DNA of 21,867 nt from an uncultured Clostridia bacterium. GTDB taxonomy: Bacteria; Bacillota; Clostridia; TANB77; CAG-508. Shown here one piece after another: positions 9,218 to 18,170 of this stretch. The notes below the pieces were generated by a model. That model did not search any database. It saw nothing but the letters and a program-made list of their open reading frames with translations, and was not told the DNA's origin. The first letter of the stretch is position 1. Each line of letters starts with the position of its first letter. Where the stretch lies: the NCBI GenBank assembly GCA_944392065.1, contig CALXVO010000008.1:1-21867 (forward strand), written 5' to 3'. A program made the translations under genes and the position numbers.

Positions 9218-10425
9218 TAACTTACCTCTCGCATTTGTTTTATCATTAAGTCTGCAAATATTGCATAACCGGTTTTGGAATCGTTTACCAACACATGTGT
9301 TACAGCCCCGATAAATTTTCCATTTTGAATTATTGGTGCTCCACTCATCCCTTGTATTATTCCACCTGTTTTTTCTATAAGTTCTTCGTCTGTAACTTTT
9401 ATTAGCATACTCTTATTATTTTCATTATTATCTATAAATATTTTTTGTATTTCTATTTCATAATTTTGTATTTTACCATTTTCTAATTCGCACATAATTT
9501 CTGCTTTTCCTGTAGTTATTTCACTTCTATTTGCAACTGGGATTTCAGTAGATTTATTTAAATTTAATCTACTCACATCTGTTATATTTCCATATATCCC
9601 CAAAGCTGTATTTTTATATATATTTCCTATCGTGGCACTATTTTCTATTGTTCCTCTTATTTCTCCTGGTAAACCATCTTCCCCTTTTACTATATCAATT
9701 ATATTTGTCGTTACCAACTCACCATTTGCAATTTGTATTAAATTATATGTGTCTACATCATTTATTCCATGACCTAGTGCTGCAAAATTTCCTGTAGAAG
9801 GCTCATAAAATGTAAGTGTACCAACACCTGCTGCTGCGTCTCTAACCCATAGTCCTAATTTATACTCATTATCTGAATCCATTGCTGGCTCAATGCTGGT
9901 AATTTTCTCTCCTTCATCACAAATATACTTTATTTCTAAACTTTTTCCATTTGAGGCATTTACACATTCAATTAGTTCATCTGTACTGTTTATAGCTACA
10001 TTATTTATTTCTATTATCGTATCTCCAGCCTCAATTCCTGATCCTTCATATGGCTTTTGCCCTTCGATTTCAGACATTCCTACTACAAGTACACCTTCTG
10101 TGTATAATTTCATTCCTATTGCTTTTCCTAGTGGTATTACAGTAGTTTCTGGAATTACATTTACAGTAACATCTTTAACAGAAAAAATATTAAATAAATT
10201 TAAACTTAAATCCATTGTTCCTGTTTTTTCTATAATGCTATTATTTAAGCTAGTTGATGCTTGCATCGCTTCTGAAGATTTAATATTAAGTCCAAATATC
10301 GTTTTTAAACTTAGTGTTTCCCCTTGCATTAAAATTATATTCTTTGGAAGCATGCTGATATTACATATATACATGTAAACTATAATTAAAATTATAACTA
10401 TCAAAATTTTTTTCAAAAGTTTCAT
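9217..10425 (-). CDS. spoIVB: SpoIVB-family serine peptidase (stage IV sporulation signal)
   Basis: This 402-residue protein has one N-terminal helix (about residues 5-23), a PDZ domain at about 100-180 and a C-terminal S55 peptidase domain. The catalytic residues are visible as His219 (ALGHGIND), Asp346 (KVTDEEL) and Ser361 (IQGMSGAPI). Each lies 17 residues before its Bacillus subtilis counterpart (His236, Asp363, Ser378). In the family, SpoIVB is secreted from the forespore and triggers processing of pro-sigma-K, so the organism or its recent ancestor sporulates. The start has AAAGGA seven bases upstream; that site lies inside an inverted repeat with 10499-10508. It is followed with a one-base overlap by the transglutaminase-like gene. 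It has no in-frame CGG. Confidence 0.9.
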   Translation of the reverse strand: MKLLKKILIVIILIIVYMYICNISMLPKNIILMQGETLSLKTIFGLNIKSSEAMQASTSLNNSIIEKTGTMDLSLNLFNIFSVKDVTVNVIPETTVIPLGKAIGMKLYTEGVLVVGMSEIEGQKPYEGSGIEAGDTIIEINNVAINSTDELIECVNASNGKSLEIKYICDEGEKITSIEPAMDSDNEYKLGLWVRDAAAGVGTLTFYEPSTGNFAALGHGINDVDTYNLIQIANGELVTTNIIDIVKGEDGLPGEIRGTIENSATIGNIYKNTALGIYGNITDVSRLNLNKSTEIPVANRSEITTGKAEIMCELENGKIQNYEIEIQKIFIDNNENNKSMLIKVTDEELIEKTGGIIQGMSGAPIIQNGKFIGAVTHVLVNDSKTGYAIFADLMIKQMREVS

Positions 10426-10508
10426 GGTTATCCTTTCTCTTAAATCAGAAAAAATACACTATTTATCTTTCTTAAATTCTAATTTTTTACTATATATAGG
10501 ATAACCAT
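10424..10508 (-). promoter_or_regulatory. Inverted repeat that could mask the spoIVB ribosome binding site
   Basis: ATGGTTATCC (10424-10433) and GGATAACCAT (10499-10508) are exact reverse complements, 65 bases apart. On the minus-strand transcript the downstream arm, GGATAACCAT, contains part of the spoIVB Shine-Dalgarno (AAAGGA) and the AT of its ATG. Pairing with the upstream arm would hide the start site. The stem is perfect but the loop is long, so function is inferred. I see nothing else distinct in 10434-10563. Confidence 0.4.
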
Positions 10509-10563
10509 TTTTTTTACTTTTAAACTTTTTTTACTCATTTCGAATAATTTACAACTTTAGAAG

Positions 10564-12360
10564 TTATCTTGATAAATCAAAATTTGATTTATATAAATCA
10601 TATCTTTCTCTTGCTAATGCTGTTAAATACGACCTTCTTAAATCTTGGTATGCACTATTTGTATTTCTAAATGATATTTCTCCCGTTCCTCCATTTTCAA
10701 TTTTATTATAATAATCTATAAGAGAGTCTCCTTCTAAAATATCATATATATCATAATCAGCTGTTGCATTTACTATACAATTGTAACAACCTGTTAAAGT
10801 TTTGCCATCTCTAGCTTGTAAATAAAAATTCAAATCATCTTCACTATTTTCTGAAATTCTTATACTTTGCCTTTGGAAACTTGCAATTGGATATGCTCCA
10901 TTAATTGTTAGAGTTCCATTATTCAGTCCTTCTAATAAAACCTTACATCCTGGTTGATGATACTCTCTATTATTGGTACCATCTTCTGCAATAATATAAA
11001 TATTTTCTGGTTTTACTACTTCTTTATTTACATTATTTGTTATGATTGCATAATTGTTATAATATCTATATCCAATTGTCATGCCCTGCATAAATGTAAC
11101 CATTGATATATTGTTTAATACTTTATACCATTCGTCATTAGAAATTACTGGCATAGCATAATCATAAAGTGTAGTAGTTCGATAGTTTGATATAACAGTA
11201 TTTAAATTTGTTTCAATTGATTTCCTAATAATGGCTAATCTATGATTATTAAAAGCAGATTCTGAAAGCATTGGATCATTTGTAGCACTTGCTGAAAATA
11301 TTCTTTCTGTTCCAGTATTTTCTGATAAATAGGTATTGTCATTTCCTATTGGTGTAGTGCCATCTTCAATTCTTAAAGTATCTTCTTGTGTAATATTTCC
11401 CAAATTCGCAATTACCCACTCACTAAATTCCTTTGCTTCATTATAATAGTCATAAGCACTTGTACTCATCATGTTACATTCTCTTGCATAATTTCTTATT
11501 TCTGGATCATTTACATATGTTTTCATATAATTATCGTACCAGAATATTACAGGAGTTCCATCTGTATAATATAATAAGTTTCCACTATCATCTTGATCCT
11601 GATAAATTTTTTCATTTTGATAGAATATATATATATAATCATCTTCTTTTGTAGTACCTAATTCTTGATTTTCTATTGTGATTAAATGCTCAGATAATCT
11701 TTCTGGCTCAATTAAAACGCCATTGTAAGTTAAGGTTTTTGCACTAGTATTAATATTCTGAACATAGTCTGGATTTATCAAATATCCTGATTTTGTAACA
11801 TAACCTTCTGCTCCACCAAAATCTCCATAAACTGTTATTTCATTGTCCAATGTATAGTTCACAACTATTATATTACCATTATTTAATTTATATTTTGCAG
11901 AATAGTAAACAAATGGCTTCAAACCATTTTGATAATTATTTCCATTTAGTGTAATTTGTACTTTTTCATCTTCTCCTTCTCCAGTTGTACTATACACATT
12001 ATCATATGAAGAATAAATATAATATCCATCATATAGAGTAAATAAAATAGCTGGTACATAGCCTTCAAGATCTGTTGAAGCTTGTGAATAATCAGCCATT
12101 GAAGTGTTTAGAGAATTATAAAAAGTACTAATTGATGCTTCAATATCTCGTATTTTTGAATCACTAATGCTTGAATATTTATTGTTTGTTGTATTTAATT
12201 GAAATGCTTTAATCGCATCATATGTTGCATTAATCAAACTTGAATCATAGGCTATTTGTAATGTAATAGCATCAATTTGATTTTGAATATATGATGCCAT
12301 TACCATAGATATTGGAACAATTATTAAAATAAACATAACAGCTATATGTTGTAGTTTCAT
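10564..12360 (-). CDS. TadE/TadG-like minor pilin or pilus-associated surface protein
   Basis: This 598-residue protein begins MKLQHIAVMFILIIVPISMVM, with one helix at residues 6-25 followed by a large extracytoplasmic region. That is the layout of TadE/TadG-like proteins: a hydrophobic N terminus next to the membrane, then a long variable ectodomain. The ectodomain is rich in Asn, Tyr and Ser and has a short Cys cluster (GCYNC) near residue 525 and another Cys near 470. No enzyme motif is seen. It is the last gene of the pilus block, about 110 bases downstream of the previous gene, with AAGGAAGG as ribosome binding site. By size and place it may be a tip or adhesive subunit; this is inference. 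No in-frame CGG. Confidence 0.65.
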   Translation of the reverse strand: MKLQHIAVMFILIIVPISMVMASYIQNQIDAITLQIAYDSSLINATYDAIKAFQLNTTNNKYSSISDSKIRDIEASISTFYNSLNTSMADYSQASTDLEGYVPAILFTLYDGYYIYSSYDNVYSTTGEGEDEKVQITLNGNNYQNGLKPFVYYSAKYKLNNGNIIVVNYTLDNEITVYGDFGGAEGYVTKSGYLINPDYVQNINTSAKTLTYNGVLIEPERLSEHLITIENQELGTTKEDDYIYIFYQNEKIYQDQDDSGNLLYYTDGTPVIFWYDNYMKTYVNDPEIRNYARECNMMSTSAYDYYNEAKEFSEWVIANLGNITQEDTLRIEDGTTPIGNDNTYLSENTGTERIFSASATNDPMLSESAFNNHRLAIIRKSIETNLNTVISNYRTTTLYDYAMPVISNDEWYKVLNNISMVTFMQGMTIGYRYYNNYAIITNNVNKEVVKPENIYIIAEDGTNNREYHQPGCKVLLEGLNNGTLTINGAYPIASFQRQSIRISENSEDDLNFYLQARDGKTLTGCYNCIVNATADYDIYDILEGDSLIDYYNKIENGGTGEISFRNTNSAYQDLRRSYLTALARERYDLYKSNFDLSR

Positions 12361-12469
12361 ATAATACTAACCTTCCTTTACAATAAAAAATAGAAGTGAA
12401 TATTTTACTCCACCCCTACATCTATGTTATTGTAGAGACAGATTATAATATCTGCCCAACAATTAAAAA

Positions 12470-13000
12470 TTATCTACTTGTACTACCATTAACAGAGACT
12501 ACTGCTGTGTGTTGTCCTGCTATTTGATATGAATCATTTCCAGAAATCATATAGAAAAAGTTTCTTAGCATTTGTGAAATCGTTTGATTTGTATTTTTAG
12601 CAGTAACAGTAACTATATCTCCTTCTTTTAATGTTATTCTACCGTTTGTATCCAACTGTTCTAGAACTTGAGTAGTATAAATATTATAGTATAAATTTTC
12701 ACCTATTTTCGTAGCCTCAGCTTGTGTAGTTTTTTTGCCTGGATTTTCATCTAATTGCTGAATAAGAATTTCAATATCAAATGAATTACCTGTTGATGAT
12801 ATTTCACTTAAATATTGATCATAATCTTCTATCGTCATTTTTCCAGTAGTTCTAACCGTATCTACAAATTCTGTAGTAGCAGTTTGAACTGCCAATTGTG
12901 AAATGTCATCCGTTCTTTCAGCAAGTGACATAAGTGGGAATATGAACATTAAAATCGCTGCTAAAAATATTGCTACAACTGTTATTAAACTATCTCCCAT
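12470..13000 (-). CDS. TadE-like pseudopilin
   Basis: This encodes a 176-residue protein with an N-terminal helix (MGDSLITVVAIFLAAILMF) and a soluble ectodomain. The frame extends upstream to 13024 with a TTG start, but GGAGGT lies seven bases before the ATG at 12998-13000, so that ATG is the better start. The segment TTEFVDTVRTTGKMTIEDYDQYL is the kind of motif found in secreted pilin-like proteins of Tad loci that follow CpaF and TadB/C genes. It probably forms part of the pilus or its base. No catalytic residues are visible and there is no in-frame CGG. Confidence 0.7.
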   Translation of the reverse strand: MGDSLITVVAIFLAAILMFIFPLMSLAERTDDISQLAVQTATTEFVDTVRTTGKMTIEDYDQYLSEISSTGNSFDIEILIQQLDENPGKKTTQAEATKIGENLYYNIYTTQVLEQLDTNGRITLKEGDIVTVTAKNTNQTISQMLRNFFYMISGNDSYQIAGQHTAVVSVNGSTSR

Positions 13001-13091
13001 TTCTTTTACCTCCATTCGAGCCAAGCTAAAGCTCTAAAACAATTCTTAAATTAACCATTTCAAAAGATTAATTATGAACATTTATTCTAAT

Positions 13092-13778
13092 TTAATCCAT
13101 TAATGTATATATAATTACTCTTTTTTCTCTTCCAGTTATATTTGTTGTTCCATCTTCTGAATCATCAACACTATTATATGTGTATTCTCCTAAGCTTTCT
13201 CTAAATTGTGAATTTTTATATTTTTCGACAAATCCACCATTTCCTATTATAGTGCTATAGTCATAGCTTTCTCCATTTCCACTAGGAAAATAGAATACCC
13301 CTCCAGATAGGAACATATCTAAATTTTGTTTATAATAATTTGTATTACCTGTCCAAGGTTCATGTCTCCTTGTTTCTTCATCAACATCAAAAGAACAAAC
13401 TTTTAAATCTTTATTATCAGAATAGTATTTATTAGTATATCCTGTACTCCATAAATCCACATTTGTTTGTGTTTCATAAAGTTCTAATGGTGTACCGTCT
13501 GAGTTTCTAAAAATTACTGTGTAATTTTCTTTATAATATTTATATAATGTGGGTACAATTGTTTCTATACCTACTATTCTTTCACTATTAATTGTAGTTC
13601 CTCCAGTTTCTATATCTTCCAATGTTGTATAATCCATGAATTCTGTAATATCTGAACTTTGTAATACAATATCAGCCGTCTCTCTTGCCCTTGTAAACAT
13701 ATACATGGCAAGAGATAAGGCTATAATAAATACAAATACTGCAAACGCTAATTTTAAGCTATCTACTGCATTTTCCAT
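13092..13778 (-). CDS. Pilin-like protein, MENA family member
   Basis: This 228-residue protein begins MENAVDSLKLAFAVFVFIIALSLA in the style of its upstream neighbours, with one helix at about residues 9-28 and a Tyr/Asn/Thr-rich ectodomain. The opening MEN-A shared with the genes at 13810, 14817 and 15355 suggests that all four are recognised by the same export or assembly machinery. The ectodomain has no similarity I recognise. GAAGGA lies upstream of the ATG. It is the most diverged of the four in the helix (DSLKLAFAV instead of SKALIIAG). Likely a minor pilin or surface subunit. Confidence 0.65.
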   Translation of the reverse strand: MENAVDSLKLAFAVFVFIIALSLAMYMFTRARETADIVLQSSDITEFMDYTTLEDIETGGTTINSERIVGIETIVPTLYKYYKENYTVIFRNSDGTPLELYETQTNVDLWSTGYTNKYYSDNKDLKVCSFDVDEETRRHEPWTGNTNYYKQNLDMFLSGGVFYFPSGNGESYDYSTIIGNGGFVEKYKNSQFRESLGEYTYNSVDDSEDGTTNITGREKRVIIYTLMD

Positions 13779-13809
13779 AAGTTAATTTCCTTCTTATATT
13801 TATTATTAA

Positions 13810-14262
13810 TTAGCCAGCAGCATTACCATTTTGTTCAACAATATAAACTGCTGTAACTAAGCCGCTGTCTGGATCAAATCCAAAAGAAACATTATATGTT
13901 TTTCCTGATTGTAAACCAGTATTTACAGTGTTTATCTCTGTAGTAGTTGTTCCTGCTGTTTGAGCTGCTCTGTATTCAGCTCCTTTTGATTCAGTAAATA
14001 CTGCTACTTTTTCTGAATCATCTTGTGCTCCTAAATTGTGGTTTCTTACTACATCACATAGTGTTTTAGCAGCTGAACCTCTAATATTTCCTTGGTAGGT
14101 TGTGAAAGTTTGATTATATGCATTAATTTGCTCTGTTGAGATATCTGCAGCATCACGTATTGTTCCGCTAACATTGTTATAAACAAACATTCCTATTCCT
14201 ATAATTGCTATTGCAAGTAATATAGCTCCTGCAATAATTAAAGCTTTTGACGCATTCTCCAT
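13810..14262 (-). CDS. Probable major Flp-like pilin (MENASKAL family)
   Basis: This small 150-residue protein starts MENASKALIIAGAILLAIA, has a single hydrophobic helix at residues 7-28 and a Thr/Ala/Gly-rich ectodomain without cysteine pairs. It is the shortest of the MEN-A paralogues and carries the best ribosome binding site of the set (AAAAGGAGG). That makes it the best candidate for the main pilus subunit, though this is inference. The usual class III prepilin cut (Gly before a residue five ahead of Glu-Tyr/Phe) is not present; the hydrophobic core starts almost at the N terminus, as if little or no leader is removed. Codons are clean, with no CGG in frame. Confidence 0.7.
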   Translation of the reverse strand: MENASKALIIAGAILLAIAIIGIGMFVYNNVSGTIRDAADISTEQINAYNQTFTTYQGNIRGSAAKTLCDVVRNHNLGAQDDSEKVAVFTESKGAEYRAAQTAGTTTTEINTVNTGLQSGKTYNVSFGFDPDSGLVTAVYIVEQNGNAAG

Positions 14263-14324
14263 AAAAAATTCCTCCTTTTAAATTTTAAATATTATTTTAT
14301 TTATAAAGCTTTTAATATTAATAT

Positions 14325-14765
14325 CTAATCATCTGTTTCTGTAAAAGTTAATGATTTTACATTCTTTGTTTTATCATGATAACTTATATCTGTACATTTA
14401 AAACTAGCTGTACTATAAGTTTTAGTAAAATTTTCAATTCCATTTTTAATAATTCTTTCTATTTCTAATGTTCTATAATCATCTTTATACTTAAAGTTTA
14501 TATATACTTTTATAGAATTAGTATCATTTTCTATGTATAGTCCATCTTCATTCTTTTGAATACCATTTTTTTCATTAATGTCTTCTGTTCTATTTATGAT
14601 ACTAAGTAATTCTGTGCCAAGTATTTGAATATTATAGTATGACTTATACTGATTATTTATCTTTTGCGCTTCAAAAACATTCGTTCTGTAATTGTATATA
14701 CTATAAACCGCAATAGCTAGAACTATAAGAAATATAATTAATATAATTAAAATTTTATTTTTCAT
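14325..14765 (-). CDS. Small single-helix membrane protein in pilus operon
   Basis: This 146-residue protein begins with a strongly hydrophobic helix (MKNKILIILIIFLIVLAIAVY, residues 4-21) followed by a soluble extracytoplasmic domain rich in Asn, Thr and Lys. It lacks the MENASKAL opening of its neighbours, so it may be a pseudopilin of another type or an accessory assembly protein. The ribosome binding site is weak (GAAAG-like), which suggests low expression compared with the gene that follows. I do not recognise a domain. Confidence 0.6.
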   Translation of the reverse strand: MKNKILIILIIFLIVLAIAVYSIYNYRTNVFEAQKINNQYKSYYNIQILGTELLSIINRTEDINEKNGIQKNEDGLYIENDTNSIKVYINFKYKDDYRTLEIERIIKNGIENFTKTYSTASFKCTDISYHDKTKNVKSLTFTETDD

Positions 14766-14816
14766 AATCTATACTTTCATTATAATATTAAATTTGGTTT
14801 TATGCAAGAGTTTTCG

Positions 14817-15326
14817 CTAAATTTCTACAAATTTCATATAATTAACTCTTCTGGTATTTTTGCCAATTCCTGGTTCTTCATCACATATAAATAATTTTGT
14901 AGAAGCACTTCCCTCATCATCTGTCATAACGTCATTTTCTTTTATAAGATTAATAAGTTCATCCTGTGTTAAAGCTTCTATATTTTTTATAGTTGTAGCT
15001 CCAACCTTTAAATCTATTTGTATGTAATATGAATTATCAGATATTGGCTCTATTTCTGTAAATCCATTTTCTGTATTTATTCTTTGTGCTAAATTTGCTA
15101 ATCCTACTATAGTATGTATAGTACATTTAATCGTTTCTCCACCTGATGTACCATAATATTTTAAGAATTGATCATTAAATTGTGCTATCTGTGCATCCTC
15201 AATCTGAGAAGTTGTTTCGGAACTATAACTTCCTAAAGTATTAAATAAATATACTCCAATGGAAATTATCATAACACCTAATAATATCTCGGCCGCCATA
15301 ATTAGTGCTTTTGATGCATTCTCCAT
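14817..15326 (-). CDS. Pilin-like protein, MENASKAL family member
   Basis: This is a 169-residue protein opening MENASKALIMAAEILLGVM, close to the N termini of the genes at 13810 and 15355. The reading frame runs 14 codons further upstream to 15368, overlapping the previous gene. AAAGGA lies 10 bases before the ATG at 15324-15326, and the paralogue alignment makes that ATG the likely start. One helix (about residues 7-28) is followed by an ectodomain ending in KNTRRVNYMKFVEI. It is probably a minor pilin. Gap to the preceding stop is about 28 bases. Confidence 0.7.
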   Translation of the reverse strand: MENASKALIMAAEILLGVMIISIGVYLFNTLGSYSSETTSQIEDAQIAQFNDQFLKYYGTSGGETIKCTIHTIVGLANLAQRINTENGFTEIEPISDNSYYIQIDLKVGATTIKNIEALTQDELINLIKENDVMTDDEGSASTKLFICDEEPGIGKNTRRVNYMKFVEI

Positions 15327-15354
15327 ATAATAATCGTCCTTTCTTAAAATTCTA

Positions 15355-16044
15355 TTATATTTCTTCAAATACCATTCTGTTTATTCTTCCATTTTGTGAA
15401 TTATACTCAACTTCTGTACATCTAAATTGTTTTCCAGTTCTAAATTCTGTGTAAATCGATGTTAGATTAGTGTATTCTTGTATTTCTTCTAATAATTGAT
15501 TAGTAGTTGAATTTCTTTCTAAATATTCAGATATAATATTATAGCTGGTCATATTGCTTGGTGGATACATGCCAAAATCTAATGCTATTTCTCTGTAACT
15601 TTTGCTAGAATAATATTTTACACTTCTATTGTTATATATTCTTTTTGCTTCCTCATATGTTGATATTGCATCTTCTATATTTTCTTTGTCTTGTACAATA
15701 GTTGATAAGTCGGTTGTACCTTGCCTAAAATATATAGAATCTACAATAGCATTTTTAATTTGAACAGTTATTGTTACCTCATCATATCCTGAATCTTCTC
15801 TTGCATCTGATTCATTATAGTCTTCCTGAAGATTTGCTAAAGATAATAATTCACTCCCATATAGAGTTCTATTAAATTGCTCAAATCTCCTCATATATTC
15901 TGATATTCTATCATTATATTCTGAGTCAGATCTTGTTTGCTCTACTTCTGCTAATTGATTATATCCAAATATAAGCAAACTAATTATAAGTACAGCCACC
16001 AAAACTGACCCTGCCATAAGCAATGCTTTTGATGTATTTTCCAT
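15355..16044 (-). CDS. Pilin-like protein, MENTSKAL family member
   Basis: This 229-residue protein opens MENTSKALLMAGSVLVAVLII, the first of the MEN-[A/T] paralogues after the assembly platform gene. A longer frame begins with TTG at 16050, but AAAGGA seven bases before the ATG at 16042-16044 fixes the start. One N-terminal helix (residues 7-28) is followed by a long, charged, Tyr/Glu/Arg-rich helical ectodomain. It is larger than the likely major pilin and may be a priming or minor subunit; this is inference. It ends FRCTEVEYNSQNGRINRMVF, a CT-x-Y-like strand echoed in the 14325 protein (FKCTDISYHD). Confidence 0.7.
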   Translation of the reverse strand: MENTSKALLMAGSVLVAVLIISLLIFGYNQLAEVEQTRSDSEYNDRISEYMRRFEQFNRTLYGSELLSLANLQEDYNESDAREDSGYDEVTITVQIKNAIVDSIYFRQGTTDLSTIVQDKENIEDAISTYEEAKRIYNNRSVKYYSSKSYREIALDFGMYPPSNMTSYNIISEYLERNSTTNQLLEEIQEYTNLTSIYTEFRTGKQFRCTEVEYNSQNGRINRMVFEEI

Positions 16045-16056
16045 AATCAATCCTTT

Positions 16057-18144
16057 CTAATAAGTAGACGACATTCCACTCATTGATACACTCATACTTG
16101 TCATTCCTATAAATACTAGTGGTATAATTAAGTATCCTACGAAAATTACAATCATTGGTGCGAAACCTATTCCTCTTCCTATCATTCCCTTTCTTGAAAT
16201 TAATCTTTCGTTTGATTCTTTTCTACGTGCTTGGTAGTAATCTCTTTCTGTATCTAACTCGTCAAATGCATCTGCAATAGGTATTTTTTCAACTGCTGCT
16301 TGTAAGCTCTCTACAATTCTTATAAATTGTTGGTATGATACATCTTCTTTTAATTGTTCTAATGCTTCCCATGGTCCACTCTCATAGTTGTTAACGCATT
16401 TGCTTATTGGTTCTTTAAAAATGTTTGCATATCTTTCAAGCCATTCTAGTATGATTTCAACATTAACTCTTTCAATTCTCATAAGCATTAAGATAATTGT
16501 CTGGAACTGCATTACTTCATCTTCCATTTCCAATTGCCTCATTTTTGCTTGGAACTTAAGCATCCAAATTGGTGTGTTATATGCTATTACTGCAAATACC
16601 ATAGAAAGTAATATTTCAAACCACTTCATATTTTCACTATTTACTAGTTTGATTTTTTCTAATACTCTTTCTGCTGCAACCTGTATTTCATCACTACTAC
16701 TTTCTAAATAGTCGTCATTTATTCTGCCTCTTTCCATTTCTTCTGCTATATCCTCTTCTGTAACTGACGTATCACCTCTAAAATGATTTATATAATCATT
16801 ATCTGATTCTGTAAGTTCCATTGCTGTTCGGGTTTGTTTTTCTGACATTTGCCCTATAACATCATAATCTGTCGTCGGATCCGTATATACGTTCTGGATG
16901 ACTATATGGTGTAAATACATAATTATAATTATTGAAGCAATAAAAGTTACAATACACAGTAGTAATCTATTTATGTATATCCATTCCATTCTATCCTTTG
17001 AGGCTGCATCCTTCATGTCTTGTTGCAATTTTCTATATTCTTTTGTTCCTTCTTTTGGAATGAATAAATCAACAATTTTTTTTATTAATGGGTTCTTATA
17101 TAATTTTGCTTGCCATGGATTTTCTGTGTTTTTTGTATTCATATTTACAGAACCATTATCTTTTAATTTTCTTGTAAGTAAATAACAAACAAAAGTCAAT
17201 ATTAATATTAATATTTGCATTATCATTCCACCTTTTCCATTGTAGAATGATGCTGTAAAACTAAATTGAGATACTGCCCAATTTTTAATTGGTTCCATAA
17301 ATAGGATTGGAACTATAGATATAAGTGATAAACTTTGAAATACATAATCTAGCTTATCTCTTTTTAATATCTCTAGTTGCATTTCTTGAGTAATATTATT
17401 AAGGTTTTTTAAATACAATGATGCACCATCAACTTTTCTATCTCCAAACTCTTTAGTCAGGTATGATACTCCTGCAAATTCTTTTAAATAGGCATTTGGT
17501 GCAATATCATAATACTTTTCTAGTTCAGATTCTGGATCATTAGAAATTAGTACTTCATATATTTTTTCTGCTTGCCTTGACATTTCTACTTCTTCATCAT
17601 CTTGAGCTACTTGATATATAGCTTCTTCTACCATGTTGTATTCATGGTAAGCATGCCTTATCTCTGAGAAAAAATTGATTTGTTGTTTTAATAATTTATT
17701 ATCAATTTTATCAACCATTCCATTTATCAAGGTATCCGCTAAGAAAATCTCAAATACTAGCAAAAAGGACATCAATAACAAGTTATTACTCGTAAGTAGT
17801 ATTATTACTAGTGTTAGTGGTATTATTATCAATATTGCATTTGTTAATATTTTTGAAGTTTGCTTTCTAGTTAAATATTCATCATCTATATTAATTATTT
17901 CAAGTCTTCTTCTTATTTTTAACAAATATCTTTTTATGAATGGTATTTTTAAATATTTAACATATAATTTTTGGTATAATATTTCACTGCTAAATTTCTT
18001 TTCTTCTGTACCTACTCTTAATTTTTGTATTTCTCTTATCCCTGATGACTGTATTTTTTTTCTAATTATCAAGTAGGCGATTACTATCATAGCAAAGACA
18101 GCTCCTACACCAATCAATAAATACATTAATACTTCATTAGACAT
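16057..18144 (-). CDS. TadB/TadC-like assembly platform protein with two F domains
   Basis: This 695-residue membrane protein looks like TadB and TadC fused into one chain. It has an N-terminal helix (residues 7-28), a first type II secretion F-like cytoplasmic segment flanked by helices near 100-145 and 270-330, then helices near 395-420 and 505-530. A second F-like segment (about 545-660, with ERVNVEIILEWLERYANIFKEP) precedes a final helix pair near 665-690. In Tad systems TadB and TadC form the inner-membrane platform on which the CpaF ATPase acts; CpaF is the gene directly upstream. AGGAGG lies unusually far (about 14 bases) before the ATG at 18142-18144. Intact, with no in-frame CGG. Confidence 0.8.
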   Translation of the reverse strand: MSNEVLMYLLIGVGAVFAMIVIAYLIIRKKIQSSGIREIQKLRVGTEEKKFSSEILYQKLYVKYLKIPFIKRYLLKIRRRLEIINIDDEYLTRKQTSKILTNAILIIIPLTLVIILLTSNNLLLMSFLLVFEIFLADTLINGMVDKIDNKLLKQQINFFSEIRHAYHEYNMVEEAIYQVAQDDEEVEMSRQAEKIYEVLISNDPESELEKYYDIAPNAYLKEFAGVSYLTKEFGDRKVDGASLYLKNLNNITQEMQLEILKRDKLDYVFQSLSLISIVPILFMEPIKNWAVSQFSFTASFYNGKGGMIMQILILILTFVCYLLTRKLKDNGSVNMNTKNTENPWQAKLYKNPLIKKIVDLFIPKEGTKEYRKLQQDMKDAASKDRMEWIYINRLLLCIVTFIASIIIIMYLHHIVIQNVYTDPTTDYDVIGQMSEKQTRTAMELTESDNDYINHFRGDTSVTEEDIAEEMERGRINDDYLESSSDEIQVAAERVLEKIKLVNSENMKWFEILLSMVFAVIAYNTPIWMLKFQAKMRQLEMEDEVMQFQTIILMLMRIERVNVEIILEWLERYANIFKEPISKCVNNYESGPWEALEQLKEDVSYQQFIRIVESLQAAVEKIPIADAFDELDTERDYYQARRKESNERLISRKGMIGRGIGFAPMIVIFVGYLIIPLVFIGMTSMSVSMSGMSSTY

Positions 18145-18170
18145 TGTTTAAAGCCGCACCTCCTTGCTAA

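Noticed and set aside
12361..12469. A terminator between the two distal pilus genes
   Set aside because: There is a weak AT-only hairpin near 12395-12413 with a T-rich tail on the minus strand, but the stem has a mismatch on the transcribed strand and the genes look cotranscribed.
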